Shown in pieces: positions 1 to 8,866 of a stretch of 64,000 nucleotides of DNA. Every line of letters starts with the position of its first letter. Position 1 is the first letter of the stretch. This DNA is from Thermobispora bispora DSM 43833 (GTDB taxonomy: Bacteria > Actinomycetota > Actinomycetes > Streptosporangiales > Streptosporangiaceae), in NCBI RefSeq assembly GCF_000092645.1, contig NC_014165.1, forward strand, positions 1,550,001 through 1,614,000, read 5' to 3'. A model generated the notes under the pieces. That model made no database searches, was not told the origin of the DNA, and was given only the letters and a program-made list of their open reading frames with translations. The position numbers were made by a program, and so were the translations under genes.

Positions 1-1
1 C

Positions 2-985
2 CCGTCCCGGTACGCCAACGCGGTGCTGCGCAAGGTGGCCGGGCGGACCCTGGACGAGTGGCTGGCGATCGTGGCCCCGCCGAAGGAGGAGGACCCGATC
101 GGCCACCTCGCCGTGGTCCACAGCCACCCGCGCTGGATCGTCAACGCCTTCCGGGACGCCCTCGGCGGTGACCTGGACGAGACCACGGCCGCGCTCGAGG
201 CAGACAACGCCCGTCCCCGGGTCGCCCTGGTGGCCCGCCCCGGGCGGTGCTCGCCCGACGAGCTGGTCGCCGCCGGGGCCGAGCGCGCCGCCTACTCGCC
301 GTACGGGTGCTATCTCACCGAGGGGGACCCCGCGGAGATCCCCGCGGTCGCCGAGGGCCGCGCCGCCGTACAGGACGAGGCGAGCCAGCTCGTCGCCCTC
401 GCGCTCACCCGGGTCCCGCTCGACGAGGACCGGCGCTGGCTCGACATGTGCGCCGGGCCCGGCGGGAAGGCCGGGCTCCTCGACGCGATCGCGGCCGAGC
501 GGGGCGCCCGCCTGCTCGCCGCCGACGTGCAGCACCACCGCGCCCGCCTGGTCCGCGGCGCGGTGACCCGGGCCGGGGTGGTGCAGGCGGACGGGACCGC
601 GCCGCCGTGGCGGCCGGGGACGTTCGACCGGGTGATGCTCGACGCCCCGTGCACCGGCCTGGGCGCGCTCCGCCGGCGCCCCGAGGCCCGCTGGCGCCGC
701 CGGCCGAGCGACATCCCCGAGCTCACCGGCCTCCAGCGGAGGCTGCTCGCCTCGGCCCTCGAGGCGGTGCGGCCGGGCGGGGTGGTGGCGTACGTCACCT
801 GCTCGCCGCACCTCGCGGAGACCCGGGTGGTGGTGGGCGACGTGGCACCCGGCCGGGCCGAGGTGCTCGACGCCCGGGAGTACCTGCCGGAGGTGCCCGG
901 CCTGGGGGACGGGCCGTTCGCCCAGTTCTGGCCGCACCGGCACGGCACCGACGCCATGTTCCTCGCCCTGCTCCGCCGCAGGTGA
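2..985 (+). CDS. rsmB: 16S rRNA (cytosine-C5)-methyltransferase RsmB, 3' part
   Basis: This is the 3' part of a gene that begins before the window; the frame is open from base 2, and the first residues read [11 protein letters not shown], the end of the NusB-like RNA-binding domain. The rest is a NOL1/NOP2/Sun-type SAM-dependent RNA m5C methyltransferase domain. A SAM-binding motif [12 protein letters not shown] is visible, as are the two cysteine motifs of the family: DAPCTG, which releases the product, and YVTCSPH, which holds the nucleophile. Family knowledge gives C967 of 16S rRNA as the substrate. It lies just before rpe and the riboflavin genes, a common actinobacterial order. Confidence 0.93.
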   Translation, partial: PSRYANAVLRKVAGRTLDEWLAIVAPPKEEDPIGHLAVVHSHPRWIVNAFRDALGGDLDETTAALEADNARPRVALVARPGRCSPDELVAAGAERAAYSPYGCYLTEGDPAEIPAVAEGRAAVQDEASQLVALALTRVPLDEDRRWLDMCAGPGGKAGLLDAIAAERGARLLAADVQHHRARLVRGAVTRAGVVQADGTAPPWRPGTFDRVMLDAPCTGLGALRRRPEARWRRRPSDIPELTGLQRRLLASALEAVRPGGVVAYVTCSPHLAETRVVVGDVAPGRAEVLDAREYLPEVPGLGDGPFAQFWPHRHGTDAMFLALLRRR

Positions 986-1037
986 GCCCCGCCGCGCGGC
1001 GGACCCGGGGCGGCCGTGCGCTCCGCGCGGCGGCCAA

Positions 1038-1043
1038 TAGACT
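1038..1043 (+). promoter_or_regulatory. -10 box of a leaderless rpe transcript
   Basis: TAGACT lies 7 nt before the rpe ATG, and no Shine-Dalgarno sequence precedes that ATG. This spacing puts the transcription start at or next to the start codon, as in leaderless actinobacterial mRNAs. No good -35 element is visible. Confidence 0.55.
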
Positions 1044-1050
1044 GCGGCAC

Positions 1051-1710
1051 ATGGCCGTACAGATTGCGCCCAGCATCCTCTCCGCCGACTTCGCCCGGCT
1101 CGCCGAGGAGGCGGCCCGCGTGGAGGGGGTCGCGGACTGGCTCCACGTGGACGTGATGGACAACCACTTCGTGCCGAACCTCACGATCGGCCTGCCGGTG
1201 GTGGAGGCGCTGCTGCGGAGCACCTCGATCCCGCTCGACTGCCACCTCATGATCGAAGACCCGGACCGGTGGGCCCCCGGGTACGCGGAGGCCGGGGCGG
1301 CGAGCGTGACCATCCACGCCGAGGCGGCGAAGGCGGTGATCCGGACGCTGCGCGCGATCCGTGCGGCCGGGGCGAGGGCCGGTCTCGCGCTCAACCCGGC
1401 CACCCCGGTCGAGGCCTACGAGGACCTGCTGCCCGAGATCGACATGCTGCTGGTGATGACCGTGGAGCCCGGCTTCGGCGGCCAGCGGTTCCTCGACATC
1501 ATGCTGCCGAAGGTGGCCCGGGCCCGGGCGCTGATCGACAAGCACGGCGGCGAGGTGTGGCTCCAGGTGGACGGCGGGGTGTCCGAGGAGACCATCGAAC
1601 GGTGCGCCGCCGCCGGCGCCGACGTGTTCGTGGCGGGCAGCGCGGTCTACGGCAGCTCCGACCCGGCCAAGGCGGTGCGGCACCTGCGCGCCCTCGCCGA
1701 GCGCGCCTGA
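1051..1710 (+). CDS. rpe: ribulose-phosphate 3-epimerase
   Basis: A 219-residue TIM-barrel enzyme that interconverts ribulose 5-phosphate and xylulose 5-phosphate in the pentose phosphate pathway; the length is normal for the family. Family motifs are clear: APSILSADF at the N-terminus, [12 protein letters not shown] with the catalytic Asp and metal ligands, [17 protein letters not shown], and the phosphate-binding VDGGV and AGSAVYG near the end. The ATG is chosen because the protein then begins directly with the conserved [11 protein letters not shown] segment. It has no ribosome binding site but an apparent leaderless promoter. Ribulose 5-phosphate is also a substrate of RibB in the riboflavin operon that follows. 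Confidence 0.96.
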   Translation: MAVQIAPSILSADFARLAEEAARVEGVADWLHVDVMDNHFVPNLTIGLPVVEALLRSTSIPLDCHLMIEDPDRWAPGYAEAGAASVTIHAEAAKAVIRTLRAIRAAGARAGLALNPATPVEAYEDLLPEIDMLLVMTVEPGFGGQRFLDIMLPKVARARALIDKHGGEVWLQVDGGVSEETIERCAAAGADVFVAGSAVYGSSDPAKAVRHLRALAERA

Positions 1711-1820
1711 CGCCCGCCCGGTCCGGCGCGACGCGCCCCCGGTTTGTGGCACACGACAAACGCAGGCCCAAATCCGGTCAACGCGGACTTGACGGCACAT
1801 GGCACACTAGAAGGCGTACA

Positions 1821-1967
1821 CGCGTGCTCCGGGGTCGGTGAAACTCCGAACCGGCGGTGAAGCCTTTGTGGCGGGGCGAAGTCCGCGACCCGGCCGAAGC
1901 CATCGGCCGGTGGATCTGGTGAGAATCCAGAACCGACGGTGAAAGTCCGGATGGGAGGCAGCGCGCG
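1821..1967 (+). ncRNA. FMN riboswitch (RFN element)
   Basis: The leader before ribD carries the FMN aptamer signature: a 5' ACCGGCGGTGA segment (about 1850-1860), GAAGTCCGCGACCC, a variable GC-rich hairpin, and the 3' segments GAATCCAGAACCGACGGTGA and AGTCCGGATGGGAGG. The ends at 1821-1828 and 1960-1967 can pair to close P1. About 120 nt separate the aptamer from the ribD GTG. That stretch holds a CACGGCC/GGCCGTG hairpin (1977-1996), so the mechanism may be attenuation or sequestration of the ribosome binding site. FMN binding should lower expression of the whole rib operon. Confidence 0.93.
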
Positions 1968-2086
1968 AGGGGACGCCACGGCCTGTTCCGGCCGTGCGCC
2001 CGGCCACGAGATGCACTTCGGCATCCCGCGCATCCCCGGGGCCCGCCGTGACGACATAGGTCCGGCAAGGCGAGAGGAAGACCGGG

Positions 2087-3175
2087 GTGACCTCGCGGGA
2101 CGACCACTACATGCGGCGGGCGATCGAGCTCGCCGCCCGCGGCCACGGCGGCACCAGTCCCAATCCGGTCGTCGGCTGCGTGGTCGTCGACCCCACCGGT
2201 GAGATCGTCGGAGAGGGCTTTCACGCGTACGCCGGTGGGCCGCACGCCGAGATCGTCGCACTGCGCCAGGCGGGTGAGCGCGCCCGCGGCGCCACCGCCT
2301 ACGTGACCCTCGAACCCTGCGACCACACCGGGAGAACCGGCCCGTGCACCGCCGCGCTCCTGCAGGCGGGCGTCGCGCGGGTGGTGGTCGCCGTCCCCGA
2401 TCCCAACCCGGTCGCCGCCGGCGGGGCGGAGACGCTCCTGCGGCACGGGGTGACGGTGGACGTGGGGGTGCTCGCGGCGGAGGCCGAGCGGGTGAACGAG
2501 GAGTGGCTCACCTACATGCGCGCCCGCCGGCCCTTCGTGACCTGGAAGTTCGCCGCCACCATCGACGGGCGCTCCGCGGCGGCCGACGGCACCAGCAAGT
2601 GGATCACCTCGCCGGAGGCCCGCGCCGACGTGCACCGGCTCCGGGCCGCGAGCGACGCCATCGTCGCCGGGATCGGCACCGTGCTCGCCGATGATCCGCG
2701 GCTCACCGTGCGCACCCCCGAACCCCGGCGGACGCGGCCGGTGCTGCGCGTCGTGGTCGACTCCGGCGCCCGGACCCCGGCGGGGGCCCGGGTGCTCGAC
2801 GGCGAGGCCCCCACGCTCGTGGCCGTCGCCGACGACGCCGACCCGCCCCCGCACCTCGGCGACGCCGTACGGCTCCCGCGGGCGGACGGCGGGCTCGACC
2901 TGCGCGCGCTCCTCGCCGAGCTGCACCGCAGGCAGGTCGTGAGCGTGCTGCTCGAGGGCGGCCCGACCCTCGCCGGGTCCTTCCTGCGGGAGGGCCTGGT
3001 CGACCGGGTCGTCGGCTACCTCGCGCCCGCGCTGCTCGGCGCCGGCTCCGCCGCGCTCGGGCCGGCCGGGGTCACCACCATCGCCGAACGCCACCGGCTC
3101 GAGTTCGAGGAGGTCACCCGGATCGGGCCGGACCTCAAGGTCGTCCTCCGGCCGTCCCGTAAGGAGGGGAACTGA
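2087..3175 (+). CDS. ribD: bifunctional pyrimidine deaminase/reductase RibD
   Basis: A 362-residue two-domain riboflavin-pathway enzyme. The N-terminal deaminase domain has the zinc motif HAE near residue 50 and a PCDHTGRTGPC segment that supplies the catalytic Glu context and the two cysteines. The C-terminal half (from about residue 145, FVTWKFAATIDGR) is the NADPH-dependent reductase, with GIGTVLADDPRLTVR and LLEGGPTLAGSF. It converts the first pyrimidine intermediate through deamination and side-chain reduction. The GTG start is preceded by a GA-rich ribosome binding site and gives the usual DDHYMRRAIELA opening. It is the first gene after the FMN riboswitch and sits 5 nt before ribE. Confidence 0.96.
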   Translation: MTSRDDHYMRRAIELAARGHGGTSPNPVVGCVVVDPTGEIVGEGFHAYAGGPHAEIVALRQAGERARGATAYVTLEPCDHTGRTGPCTAALLQAGVARVVVAVPDPNPVAAGGAETLLRHGVTVDVGVLAAEAERVNEEWLTYMRARRPFVTWKFAATIDGRSAAADGTSKWITSPEARADVHRLRAASDAIVAGIGTVLADDPRLTVRTPEPRRTRPVLRVVVDSGARTPAGARVLDGEAPTLVAVADDADPPPHLGDAVRLPRADGGLDLRALLAELHRRQVVSVLLEGGPTLAGSFLREGLVDRVVGYLAPALLGAGSAALGPAGVTTIAERHRLEFEEVTRIGPDLKVVLRPSRKEGN

Positions 3176-3180
3176 AACCG

Positions 3181-3780
3181 ATGTTCACCGGAATCGTCGA
3201 GGAGCTCGGCGAGGTCGTCGCGCTCGAGCGGGGAGGGGGCGCGTCCGCGCGCCTCGCGGTCCGCGGTCCCGTCGTCACCGCCGGCGCGGCCGCCGGCGAC
3301 TCGATCGCCGTGAACGGCGTCTGCCTGACCGTGACCGGCCTGTCGGGCGACGTGTTCACCGCGGACGTGATGAAGGAGACCCTGGATCGTTCCTCCCTGG
3401 GGGCGCTGGAGCCGGGATCCCCGGTCAACCTGGAGCGAGCGGTGCCGGCCGGCGGGCGGCTCGGCGGGCACATCGTGCAGGGCCACGTGGACGGCGTGGG
3501 CACCGTGCTCTCCCGCGAGCCCGGTGACAACTGGGAGATCGTGCGCTTCTCCCTCCCGCCCGCCCTCTCCCGCTACGTGGTGGAGAAGGGGTCCATCGCG
3601 GTGGACGGGGTGAGCCTGACCGTGGTCGAGGCGGCCGGGGACTCGTTCACGGTGAGCCTGATCCCCACCACCCTCGAGCTCACCACCCTCGGCCGGAAGC
3701 GCCCGGGCGACCCGGTCAACCTCGAGGTGGACGTGATCGCCAAGTACGTGGAGCGGCTCCTGGAGAGGACGCGCGCATGA
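3181..3780 (+). CDS. ribE: riboflavin synthase alpha subunit
   Basis: A 199-residue protein with the two tandem lumazine-binding repeats of riboflavin synthase. The first begins [12 protein letters not shown] and the second begins near residue 98 with [13 protein letters not shown]. It dismutates two 6,7-dimethyl-8-ribityllumazine molecules to riboflavin and a pyrimidine. The motif [11 protein letters not shown] in repeat one is echoed by [11 protein letters not shown] in repeat two, as expected for the duplicated fold. The ATG sits 5 nt after ribD and follows an AAGGAGGGG ribosome binding site. The stop overlaps the ribM start by 4 nt (ATGA), indicating translational coupling. Confidence 0.96.
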   Translation: MFTGIVEELGEVVALERGGGASARLAVRGPVVTAGAAAGDSIAVNGVCLTVTGLSGDVFTADVMKETLDRSSLGALEPGSPVNLERAVPAGGRLGGHIVQGHVDGVGTVLSREPGDNWEIVRFSLPPALSRYVVEKGSIAVDGVSLTVVEAAGDSFTVSLIPTTLELTTLGRKRPGDPVNLEVDVIAKYVERLLERTRA

Positions 3781-4430
3781 GCTGGGCGGAGGCGGGGTTC
3801 GAGGTCCTCGGCCAGCGCGTCCTGTGGATCGACCTGGTCGGCAACGCCTGCGCGCTGGGCACGGTCTACCTCGCGATCAAGCGGACCGTGTGGACCTGGC
3901 CGGTGCAGCTCACCGGGACCGTGCTGCTCTTCATCGCGTCGGTCAACGCGCACATCACCGGCAACGCGCTCAAGCAGGTGCTGTTCGGGGTGCTCGCCGT
4001 GTACGGGTGGGTCAAGTGGGCCAAGGGCACCCGGGACGGCGCGGCGCTGCCGATCCGGCCGGCCACGGCGCGGGAGCGGGCCGCGCTGTGCGCGGCCATG
4101 GCGGTGGGGACGGTCGCGGTCGCGCTGACGTTCACCGCGCTCAACGCCCGCGGCTGGCACATCTCGTGGGCGCCCTGGCCGGACGCCTACATCTTCGTCG
4201 GCAGCGCGGTGGCCACCTGGGCCCAGGGCCGGGCGCTGGTCGACTTCTGGCTCGTATGGGTCGCCGTGGACCTGGTGGGCGTCCCCCTGGCCTTCTCCTC
4301 CGGCCTGGTGGTCTCCGGCCTCGTCTACGGGGTGTTCCTCGTGATGGTGCTGATCGGATTCCGCGGGTGGCTGCGGCAGGCGCGGGTGCTCGCGGTGCAG
4401 CGACAGGAGACGGAGGCGATGGCCGCGTGA
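3777..4430 (+). CDS. ribM: PnuC-family riboflavin transporter (RibM type)
   Basis: A 217-residue hydrophobic protein of the PnuC family with about six or seven membrane segments and the family-typical segment [13 protein letters not shown] near residue 75. PnuC proteins facilitate uptake of nicotinamide riboside. Members encoded inside FMN-riboswitch rib operons, as in Streptomyces and Corynebacterium, are the riboflavin facilitators RibM. Here it lies between ribE and ribBA and overlaps both by 4 nt, the ribE-M-A/B-H arrangement, so riboflavin import is the best inference. Nicotinamide riboside cannot be excluded from sequence alone. Confidence 0.85.
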   Translation: MSWAEAGFEVLGQRVLWIDLVGNACALGTVYLAIKRTVWTWPVQLTGTVLLFIASVNAHITGNALKQVLFGVLAVYGWVKWAKGTRDGAALPIRPATARERAALCAAMAVGTVAVALTFTALNARGWHISWAPWPDAYIFVGSAVATWAQGRALVDFWLVWVAVDLVGVPLAFSSGLVVSGLVYGVFLVMVLIGFRGWLRQARVLAVQRQETEAMAA

Positions 4431-5650
4431 CCGACATCCAGCTGGACCCGATCGAGCGGGCCATCGCCGACATCCGGGACGGCAGGCCCGTGGTGGTCGT
4501 CGACGACGAGAACCGGGAGAACGAGGGGGACCTCATCTTCGCCGCCGCCAAGGCGACCCCCGAGCTGCTCGCCTTCATGATCCGGTACACGAGCGGCGTG
4601 ATCTGCGTCGCCATGGAGGGGACCGCGCTCGACCGGCTCGGCCTGCCGCTCATGGTGCGGGAGAACCGCGACCGGCTCGGCACCGCGTACACGGTCACCG
4701 TGGACGCGGCGGAGGGGGTGACGACCGGCATCTCCGCGGCCGACCGGGCGCGGACCATCCGCCTGCTCGCCGACCCGGCGACCCGGCCGGAGGACCTGGT
4801 GCGGCCCGGGCACATCTTCCCGCTCCGCTACCGGGAGGGCGGGGTGCTGGTCCGGCGCGGCCACACCGAGGCGGCCGTGGACCTCGCCCGGCTCGCCGGC
4901 CTGCCCCCGGCCGGCGCGCTCGCGGAGATCGTGAACGACGACGGCACCATGGCGCGCCTGCCCCGGCTGCGTGAGTTCGCCGACGAGCACGGCCTGGCGC
5001 TCGTCACGATCGAGCAGCTCGCCGAGCACCGCCGCCGCTCGGAGCGGATGGTCACCCGGGTCGCCGAGACCCGCATCCCCAACCGGTACGGGGTGTGGCG
5101 CGCCTACGGGTACACCAGCCTGCTCGACGGCGGCGAGCACCTGGCCCTGGTCTACGGCGACCTGGCCGACGGGGAGAACGTCCTGGTCCGGCCGCACTCG
5201 GAGTGCCTCACCGGCGACGTGCTCGGCTCGCTGCGGTGCGACTGCGGGGCGCAGCTCGACCACGCGATGCGGGTGATCGCCGAGGAGGGCCGCGGGGTGG
5301 TCGTCTACCTCCGCGGGCACGAGGGCCGGGGGATCGGCCTGACCGCCAAGCTCCAGGCCTACAGCCGCCAGGACGCCGGGAGCGACACCGTCGACGCCAA
5401 CCTGGAGCTCGGGCTGCCGGTCGACGCGCGGGAGTTCTCCAACGCCGGGCACATCCTCGCCGACCTCGGGGTGCGGTCGGCCCGGCTGCTCACCAACAAC
5501 CCGGCCAAGGTGCGGGGCATGGACGGTTACGGGGTCAAGGTGCTCGGCCGGGAGCCGATGCCCGTGGCCGTGACCCCGTACAACCGGGGCTACCTGGCGG
5601 CCAAGCGCGACCGGCTCGGCCACCACATTCCCATCGAGGAGGACCGATGA
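4427..5650 (+). CDS. ribBA: bifunctional DHBP synthase/GTP cyclohydrolase II RibBA
   Basis: A 407-residue fusion that starts both branches of riboflavin synthesis. The N-terminal ~205 residues are 3,4-dihydroxy-2-butanone 4-phosphate synthase, with the acidic metal motif [11 protein letters not shown] and the later RPGHIFPLR and [14 protein letters not shown]. The C-terminal part is GTP cyclohydrolase II, with zinc cysteines in [19 protein letters not shown] and the downstream [11 protein letters not shown]. The GTG start overlaps the ribM stop (GTGA) and gives the usual [16 protein letters not shown] opening. The stop overlaps the ribH start by 4 nt. The open frame extends further upstream, but that extension runs through ribM and is not used. 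Confidence 0.95.
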   Translation: MTDIQLDPIERAIADIRDGRPVVVVDDENRENEGDLIFAAAKATPELLAFMIRYTSGVICVAMEGTALDRLGLPLMVRENRDRLGTAYTVTVDAAEGVTTGISAADRARTIRLLADPATRPEDLVRPGHIFPLRYREGGVLVRRGHTEAAVDLARLAGLPPAGALAEIVNDDGTMARLPRLREFADEHGLALVTIEQLAEHRRRSERMVTRVAETRIPNRYGVWRAYGYTSLLDGGEHLALVYGDLADGENVLVRPHSECLTGDVLGSLRCDCGAQLDHAMRVIAEEGRGVVVYLRGHEGRGIGLTAKLQAYSRQDAGSDTVDANLELGLPVDAREFSNAGHILADLGVRSARLLTNNPAKVRGMDGYGVKVLGREPMPVAVTPYNRGYLAAKRDRLGHHIPIEEDR

Positions 5651-6117
5651 GCGGAACTGGGCGTCCCGGCGTCGCCCCGGTGGACGCCGAAGGGCTCACC
5701 GTCGGCATCGTGGCGGCGCGGTGGAACGCGGAGGTCACCGACCGGCTGCTCGAGCGGGCGGTGCGCGCGGCCGAGGACAGCGGCGCCCGGGTGATCACCG
5801 CGCGGGTGGCCGGGGCGATGGAGATCCCGGTGGTGGCCCAGGCGCTCGCCCGGCGCTGCGACGCCGTGGTCGCGCTCGGCGCGGTGATCCGGGGGGAGAC
5901 CCCGCACTTCGACTACGTGTGCGACTCGGTGACCGCGGGGCTGACCCGGGTGGCGCTGGACGAGTCGACCCCGGTGGGAAACGGCGTGCTCACGTGTGAC
6001 ACTCTTGATCAGGCGATCGCGCGGTCCGGCGTGCCCGGGAGCAAGGAGGACAAGGGCTACGAGGCGACCATCGCCGCCCTTGAGACGGCCCTGGTACTGC
6101 GCCGCCTGAACTCCTGA
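5647..6117 (+). CDS. ribH: 6,7-dimethyl-8-ribityllumazine synthase
   Basis: A 156-residue lumazine synthase that condenses the RibD product with dihydroxybutanone phosphate to make the RibE substrate. Diagnostic segments are VGIVAARWN near the N-terminus (the aromatic Trp stacks on the substrate), [12 protein letters not shown], and [16 protein letters not shown] with the catalytic His. [13 protein letters not shown]-like sequence follows in the form [13 protein letters not shown], then KGYEA. The family forms pentamers or 60-mer capsids. The ATG overlaps the ribBA stop by 4 nt. It is the last biosynthetic gene of the operon. Confidence 0.96.
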   Translation: MSGTGRPGVAPVDAEGLTVGIVAARWNAEVTDRLLERAVRAAEDSGARVITARVAGAMEIPVVAQALARRCDAVVALGAVIRGETPHFDYVCDSVTAGLTRVALDESTPVGNGVLTCDTLDQAIARSGVPGSKEDKGYEATIAALETALVLRRLNS

Positions 6118-6156
6118 ACCGGCACGCGGCCGCCCGGAGAGGAGTGAACGTACGGG

Positions 6157-6615
6157 GTGAGCCGTTTGCCCGAGGATGAGCCGCCCTCGCTGCCGCTGAC
6201 CTGGCGTCCCCGGTGGGCCCCGATCGTCGCGTACGGCCTCGCCGTGGTGATGGTCGTCGGCATGGCCGCGCTCGCCTTCACCCTGCCGCCCGAGTACGGC
6301 ACCGGCGACCGGGCCGGGATTGTGATCTTCGGCCTGCTGGTGGCCGCGGTGCTCCACCTCCTGGGCCGGCTCCGGGTGGAGGCGGACGAGCGGGGGATCA
6401 CCGTGGTCAATCCGCTCCGGGTGCATCGCTTCGAGTGGCCCCAGGTGATCGACGTGACCATGGCCGAGGGCGACCCGTGGCCGAGGCTCGACCTGGCCGA
6501 CGGCAGCACCGTGGGCGCGATGGGCATCCAGAGCGCCGAGCGGAGGCGGGCGGAGCGGGCGGTCGCCGAGCTGAGCGCCCTCATCCGCGCGCACGGCGAG
6601 GCCCCCGACCGCTAG
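6157..6615 (+). CDS. PH-domain-like membrane protein of the rib operon
   Basis: A 152-residue protein with two transmembrane segments near residues 22-45 and 52-68, followed by a soluble C-terminal part (LRVEADERGITVVNPLRVHRFEWPQVIDV). That part resembles the bacterial PH-like (bPH2/DUF2581-type) domain. Such proteins commonly follow ribH in actinobacteria, but no biochemical function is established. It starts with GTG, preceded by GAGAGGAG about 12 nt upstream and 39 nt after ribH, so it is probably the last gene of the operon. A hairpin terminator follows at 6711-6739. Confidence 0.72.
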   Translation: MSRLPEDEPPSLPLTWRPRWAPIVAYGLAVVMVVGMAALAFTLPPEYGTGDRAGIVIFGLLVAAVLHLLGRLRVEADERGITVVNPLRVHRFEWPQVIDVTMAEGDPWPRLDLADGSTVGAMGIQSAERRRAERAVAELSALIRAHGEAPDR

Positions 6616-6710
6616 GCGCGGCGCGCCCGAACCGGGATGCTCCGCGGCGGGCCCGGCCGATCCGGGTGCGCGGCGACGCTCATGGCGCGGCGGCCGGCCG
6701 GAACGGCGAA

Positions 6711-6739
6711 AGCCCCCGGCCGCGGGGCGGCCGAGGGCT
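6711..6739. terminator. bidirectional terminator between the rib and ssu operons
   Basis: AGCCC-CGGCCGC pairs with GCGGCCG-GGGCT around a GGG loop, with one mismatch. On the minus strand the hairpin is followed by TTTCGCCGTT, a weak U-tract, so it best serves the ssu operon. It lies between two convergent operons and may also end the rib transcript. Confidence 0.65.
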
Positions 6740-6758
6740 CAGGGGGACGGGCGCCGGA

Positions 6759-7895
6759 TCAGGCGCTGAGCGGCAGCGCCTCCTCGGCGGTCTTGATCCG
6801 CCCCCGCCGCCGCAGCTCGGGGAGCACCCCCTCGGCGAACCAGTAGGCCTCCTCCAGGTGGGGGTAGCCGGAGAGCACGAACTCCTCGATCCCGAGCGAG
6901 GCGTACTCCTCGATCAGGTCGGCGACCTCGGCGTGGCTCCCGACCAGGGCGGTGCCGGCGCCGCTGCGGACGAGGCCGACACCCGCCCAGAGGCCCGGGT
7001 AGACCTCCAGGTCCCGGGCCGAGCCGCCGTGGAAGCCCGCGTTCAGGGCGAGCATCCGCTGCTGCCCGACCGACTCGCTCTCGCCGAGGATCGCCCGGGC
7101 GGTCTCGATGTCCTTCGGGTCGATCCGCTCGAGCAGCCGCTCGGCGAAGTCCCAGGCCTCCTTGGACGTGTCCCGCGTGATCACGTGCAGGCGGATGCCG
7201 AACCGCAGCGTGCGGCCCTCCCGCTCGGCGAGCGACCGGATCCAGGCGAGCTTCTCCGCGACCTGCGCCGGGGGCTCCCCCCAGGTGAGGTAGACGTTCA
7301 CGTGCCGCGCCGCGACCGGCCCGGCGGCCGCCGACGAGCCGCCGAAGTAGAGCTCGGGGACGGGGTCGGGGCGCTCGGCGACCGTGGCCCCCTCGACGTG
7401 GTAGTAGCGTCCCTTGAAGTCGTACGGCCCGGCCCAGGCGCCGCGCACGATGCTGAGGAACTCGTCGGTGCGCGCGTACCGCTCGTCCTTGGTGAGGTGG
7501 TCGCCGAACCGCCGCTGCTCGGTCGCCTCCCCGCCGGTGACCACGTTGAGCAGGAGCCGCCCGCCGGAGATCCGCTGGTAGGTGGCGGCCATCTGGGCGG
7601 CGAGGGTGGGCGACATCAGCCCGGGCCGGAACGCGACCAGGAACTTCAGCCGGGTGGTGACCTGGGAGAGCGCCGCCGCGACGAGCCAGGCGTCCTCGCA
7701 CCAGGTGCCGGTCGGGGTGAGCACGGCCTCGAACCCGAGCCGTTCGGCCGCCTGGGCGACCTGGCCGAGGTAGTCGATGGAGGGCGGCCGGTACGGCACG
7801 TCGTCCGGCCGGCCGTGCCCCCGCTGGAGGCCGCGCCCGCCGCCGATGATCGCCCGGCCGTCGCCCGAGGTGGGCAGGAACCAATGGAATCTCAC
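6759..7895 (-). CDS. ssuD: FMNH2-dependent alkanesulfonate monooxygenase SsuD
   Basis: A 378-residue bacterial-luciferase-like monooxygenase that cleaves C1 and longer alkanesulfonates to aldehyde and sulfite, using FMNH2 and O2. Matching family features are the FHWFLPTSGDGR start, the conserved active-site Cys in PTGTWCEDAWLVA (Cys66), NVVTGGEATEQRRFG, YYHVEGATV, LYFGGSS and the substrate His in IRLHVITRDTS. The GTG start overlaps the ssuA stop (GTGA). It is the last gene of ssuCBAD. No flavin reductase gene (ssuE) is present in the operon, so reduced FMN must come from an enzyme encoded elsewhere. Confidence 0.93.
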   Translation of the reverse strand: MRFHWFLPTSGDGRAIIGGGRGLQRGHGRPDDVPYRPPSIDYLGQVAQAAERLGFEAVLTPTGTWCEDAWLVAAALSQVTTRLKFLVAFRPGLMSPTLAAQMAATYQRISGGRLLLNVVTGGEATEQRRFGDHLTKDERYARTDEFLSIVRGAWAGPYDFKGRYYHVEGATVAERPDPVPELYFGGSSAAAGPVAARHVNVYLTWGEPPAQVAEKLAWIRSLAEREGRTLRFGIRLHVITRDTSKEAWDFAERLLERIDPKDIETARAILGESESVGQQRMLALNAGFHGGSARDLEVYPGLWAGVGLVRSGAGTALVGSHAEVADLIEEYASLGIEEFVLSGYPHLEEAYWFAEGVLPELRRRGRIKTAEEALPLSA

Positions 7896-8866
7896 TGCTG
7901 TCCCTTCCCGAGAATGTCGTTGAACCGGTCGTCGACGAACTCCGCGAAGTCGATGGCGCGGGGGATCAGGCCCTCGGCCGCGAACGCGTCGGCCATCTCC
8001 TGCTCGGAGGAGACGACGGAGCCGTCGATGGGGATGGGGCGCATGACGTAGTTGGCGGCCGCGGCCTCGGTCACCCGCAGGGGCAGGCCGGTCTCCGCCG
8101 ACCAGACCTTCGCCCATTCGGATTGGTGCGATATGGCCCAGGTCCGCGCCTTGGCGAGCCGCTCGAGGAAGTCGCGGATCGCCGCCTCCTTGGCCGGGTC
8201 CTGGAGCGCGGCCGGGGAGGCGACCTGGAAGTTGAGGCCGTTCACGTAGGCGGTGCCGTCGGTCAGCACCCGCGCCTTGTGCTCGAGCCGCGCCTGCGAG
8301 GTGAACGGCTCCCAGATCGCCCAGGCGTCGACGGTGCCCGAGGAGAACGCGGCGAGCGCGTCGGCCGGCTGGAGGTACTGCGGCTGGATGTCGGCGAAGG
8401 AGAGCCCGGCCTGCTTGAGCACGGCGAGCAGGTGGTAGTGCGCCGAGCTGCCCTTGGCCACCGCGACCCGCTTGCCCTTGAGCTGGGCGGGGGTGGTGAT
8501 CGGGGAGCCGTCGGGCACGAGGATCGCGGCCCCGACCGGGTTCTGCCGGAATGCCGCCACCACGGTGATCCGCGAGCCCGCCGCCGCGGCGAAGATCGGC
8601 GGGGTGTTGCCGACGCCGCCGATGTCCACGGCCCCGGCGTGGACCGCCTCGAGCAGCGGCGGGCCGGAGGTGAACTGGGCCCAGGTGATCCGGTACGGGG
8701 TGCCCTCGAGGAGACCCGCGGCCTCGAGCACGGCCCGGGAGCCGGCCTTCTGGTCGCCGATGCGGAGGGTCACGGTATCGGCCGGGGCGCCGCCGCCGTT
8801 CCCCGCCGTGGCGCAGGCCGTGCCGGTGGCGACGAGCAGGAGCACGGCGAGCAGCTTCTTGATCAT
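7892..8866 (-). CDS. ssuA: sulfonate ABC transporter substrate-binding lipoprotein
   Basis: A 324-residue periplasmic-type binding protein of the SsuA/TauA/NMT1 family that captures aliphatic sulfonates outside the membrane. It starts with a signal peptide (MIKKLLAVLLLVATGTAC), with a possible lipoprotein cysteine at residue 18; the residue three before it is not the usual Leu or Val, so lipidation is likely but not certain. The mature protein shows the family segments LRIGDQKAGS, AGAVDIGGVGNTPPIFAAAAG, GKRVAVAKGSSAHY and DAWAIWEPF. The ATG overlaps the ssuB stop by 4 nt, and the stop overlaps the ssuD start. Confidence 0.93.
   Translation of the reverse strand: MIKKLLAVLLLVATGTACATAGNGGGAPADTVTLRIGDQKAGSRAVLEAAGLLEGTPYRITWAQFTSGPPLLEAVHAGAVDIGGVGNTPPIFAAAAGSRITVVAAFRQNPVGAAILVPDGSPITTPAQLKGKRVAVAKGSSAHYHLLAVLKQAGLSFADIQPQYLQPADALAAFSSGTVDAWAIWEPFTSQARLEHKARVLTDGTAYVNGLNFQVASPAALQDPAKEAAIRDFLERLAKARTWAISHQSEWAKVWSAETGLPLRVTEAAAANYVMRPIPIDGSVVSSEQEMADAFAAEGLIPRAIDFAEFVDDRFNDILGKGQQ

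Noticed and set aside
1739-1762. Regulator site from the shared CGGTTTGTGGCA motif (also near 22053)
   Set aside because: Only two copies, with different flanks and functions; the TTTGT/ACAAA symmetry at the first copy is short and is not repeated at the second.
3824-4426. N-terminal extension of RibBA through the ribM gene
   Set aside because: The frame is open, but the extension is antisense-like low-complexity sequence and the GTG at 4427 gives the exact family start.
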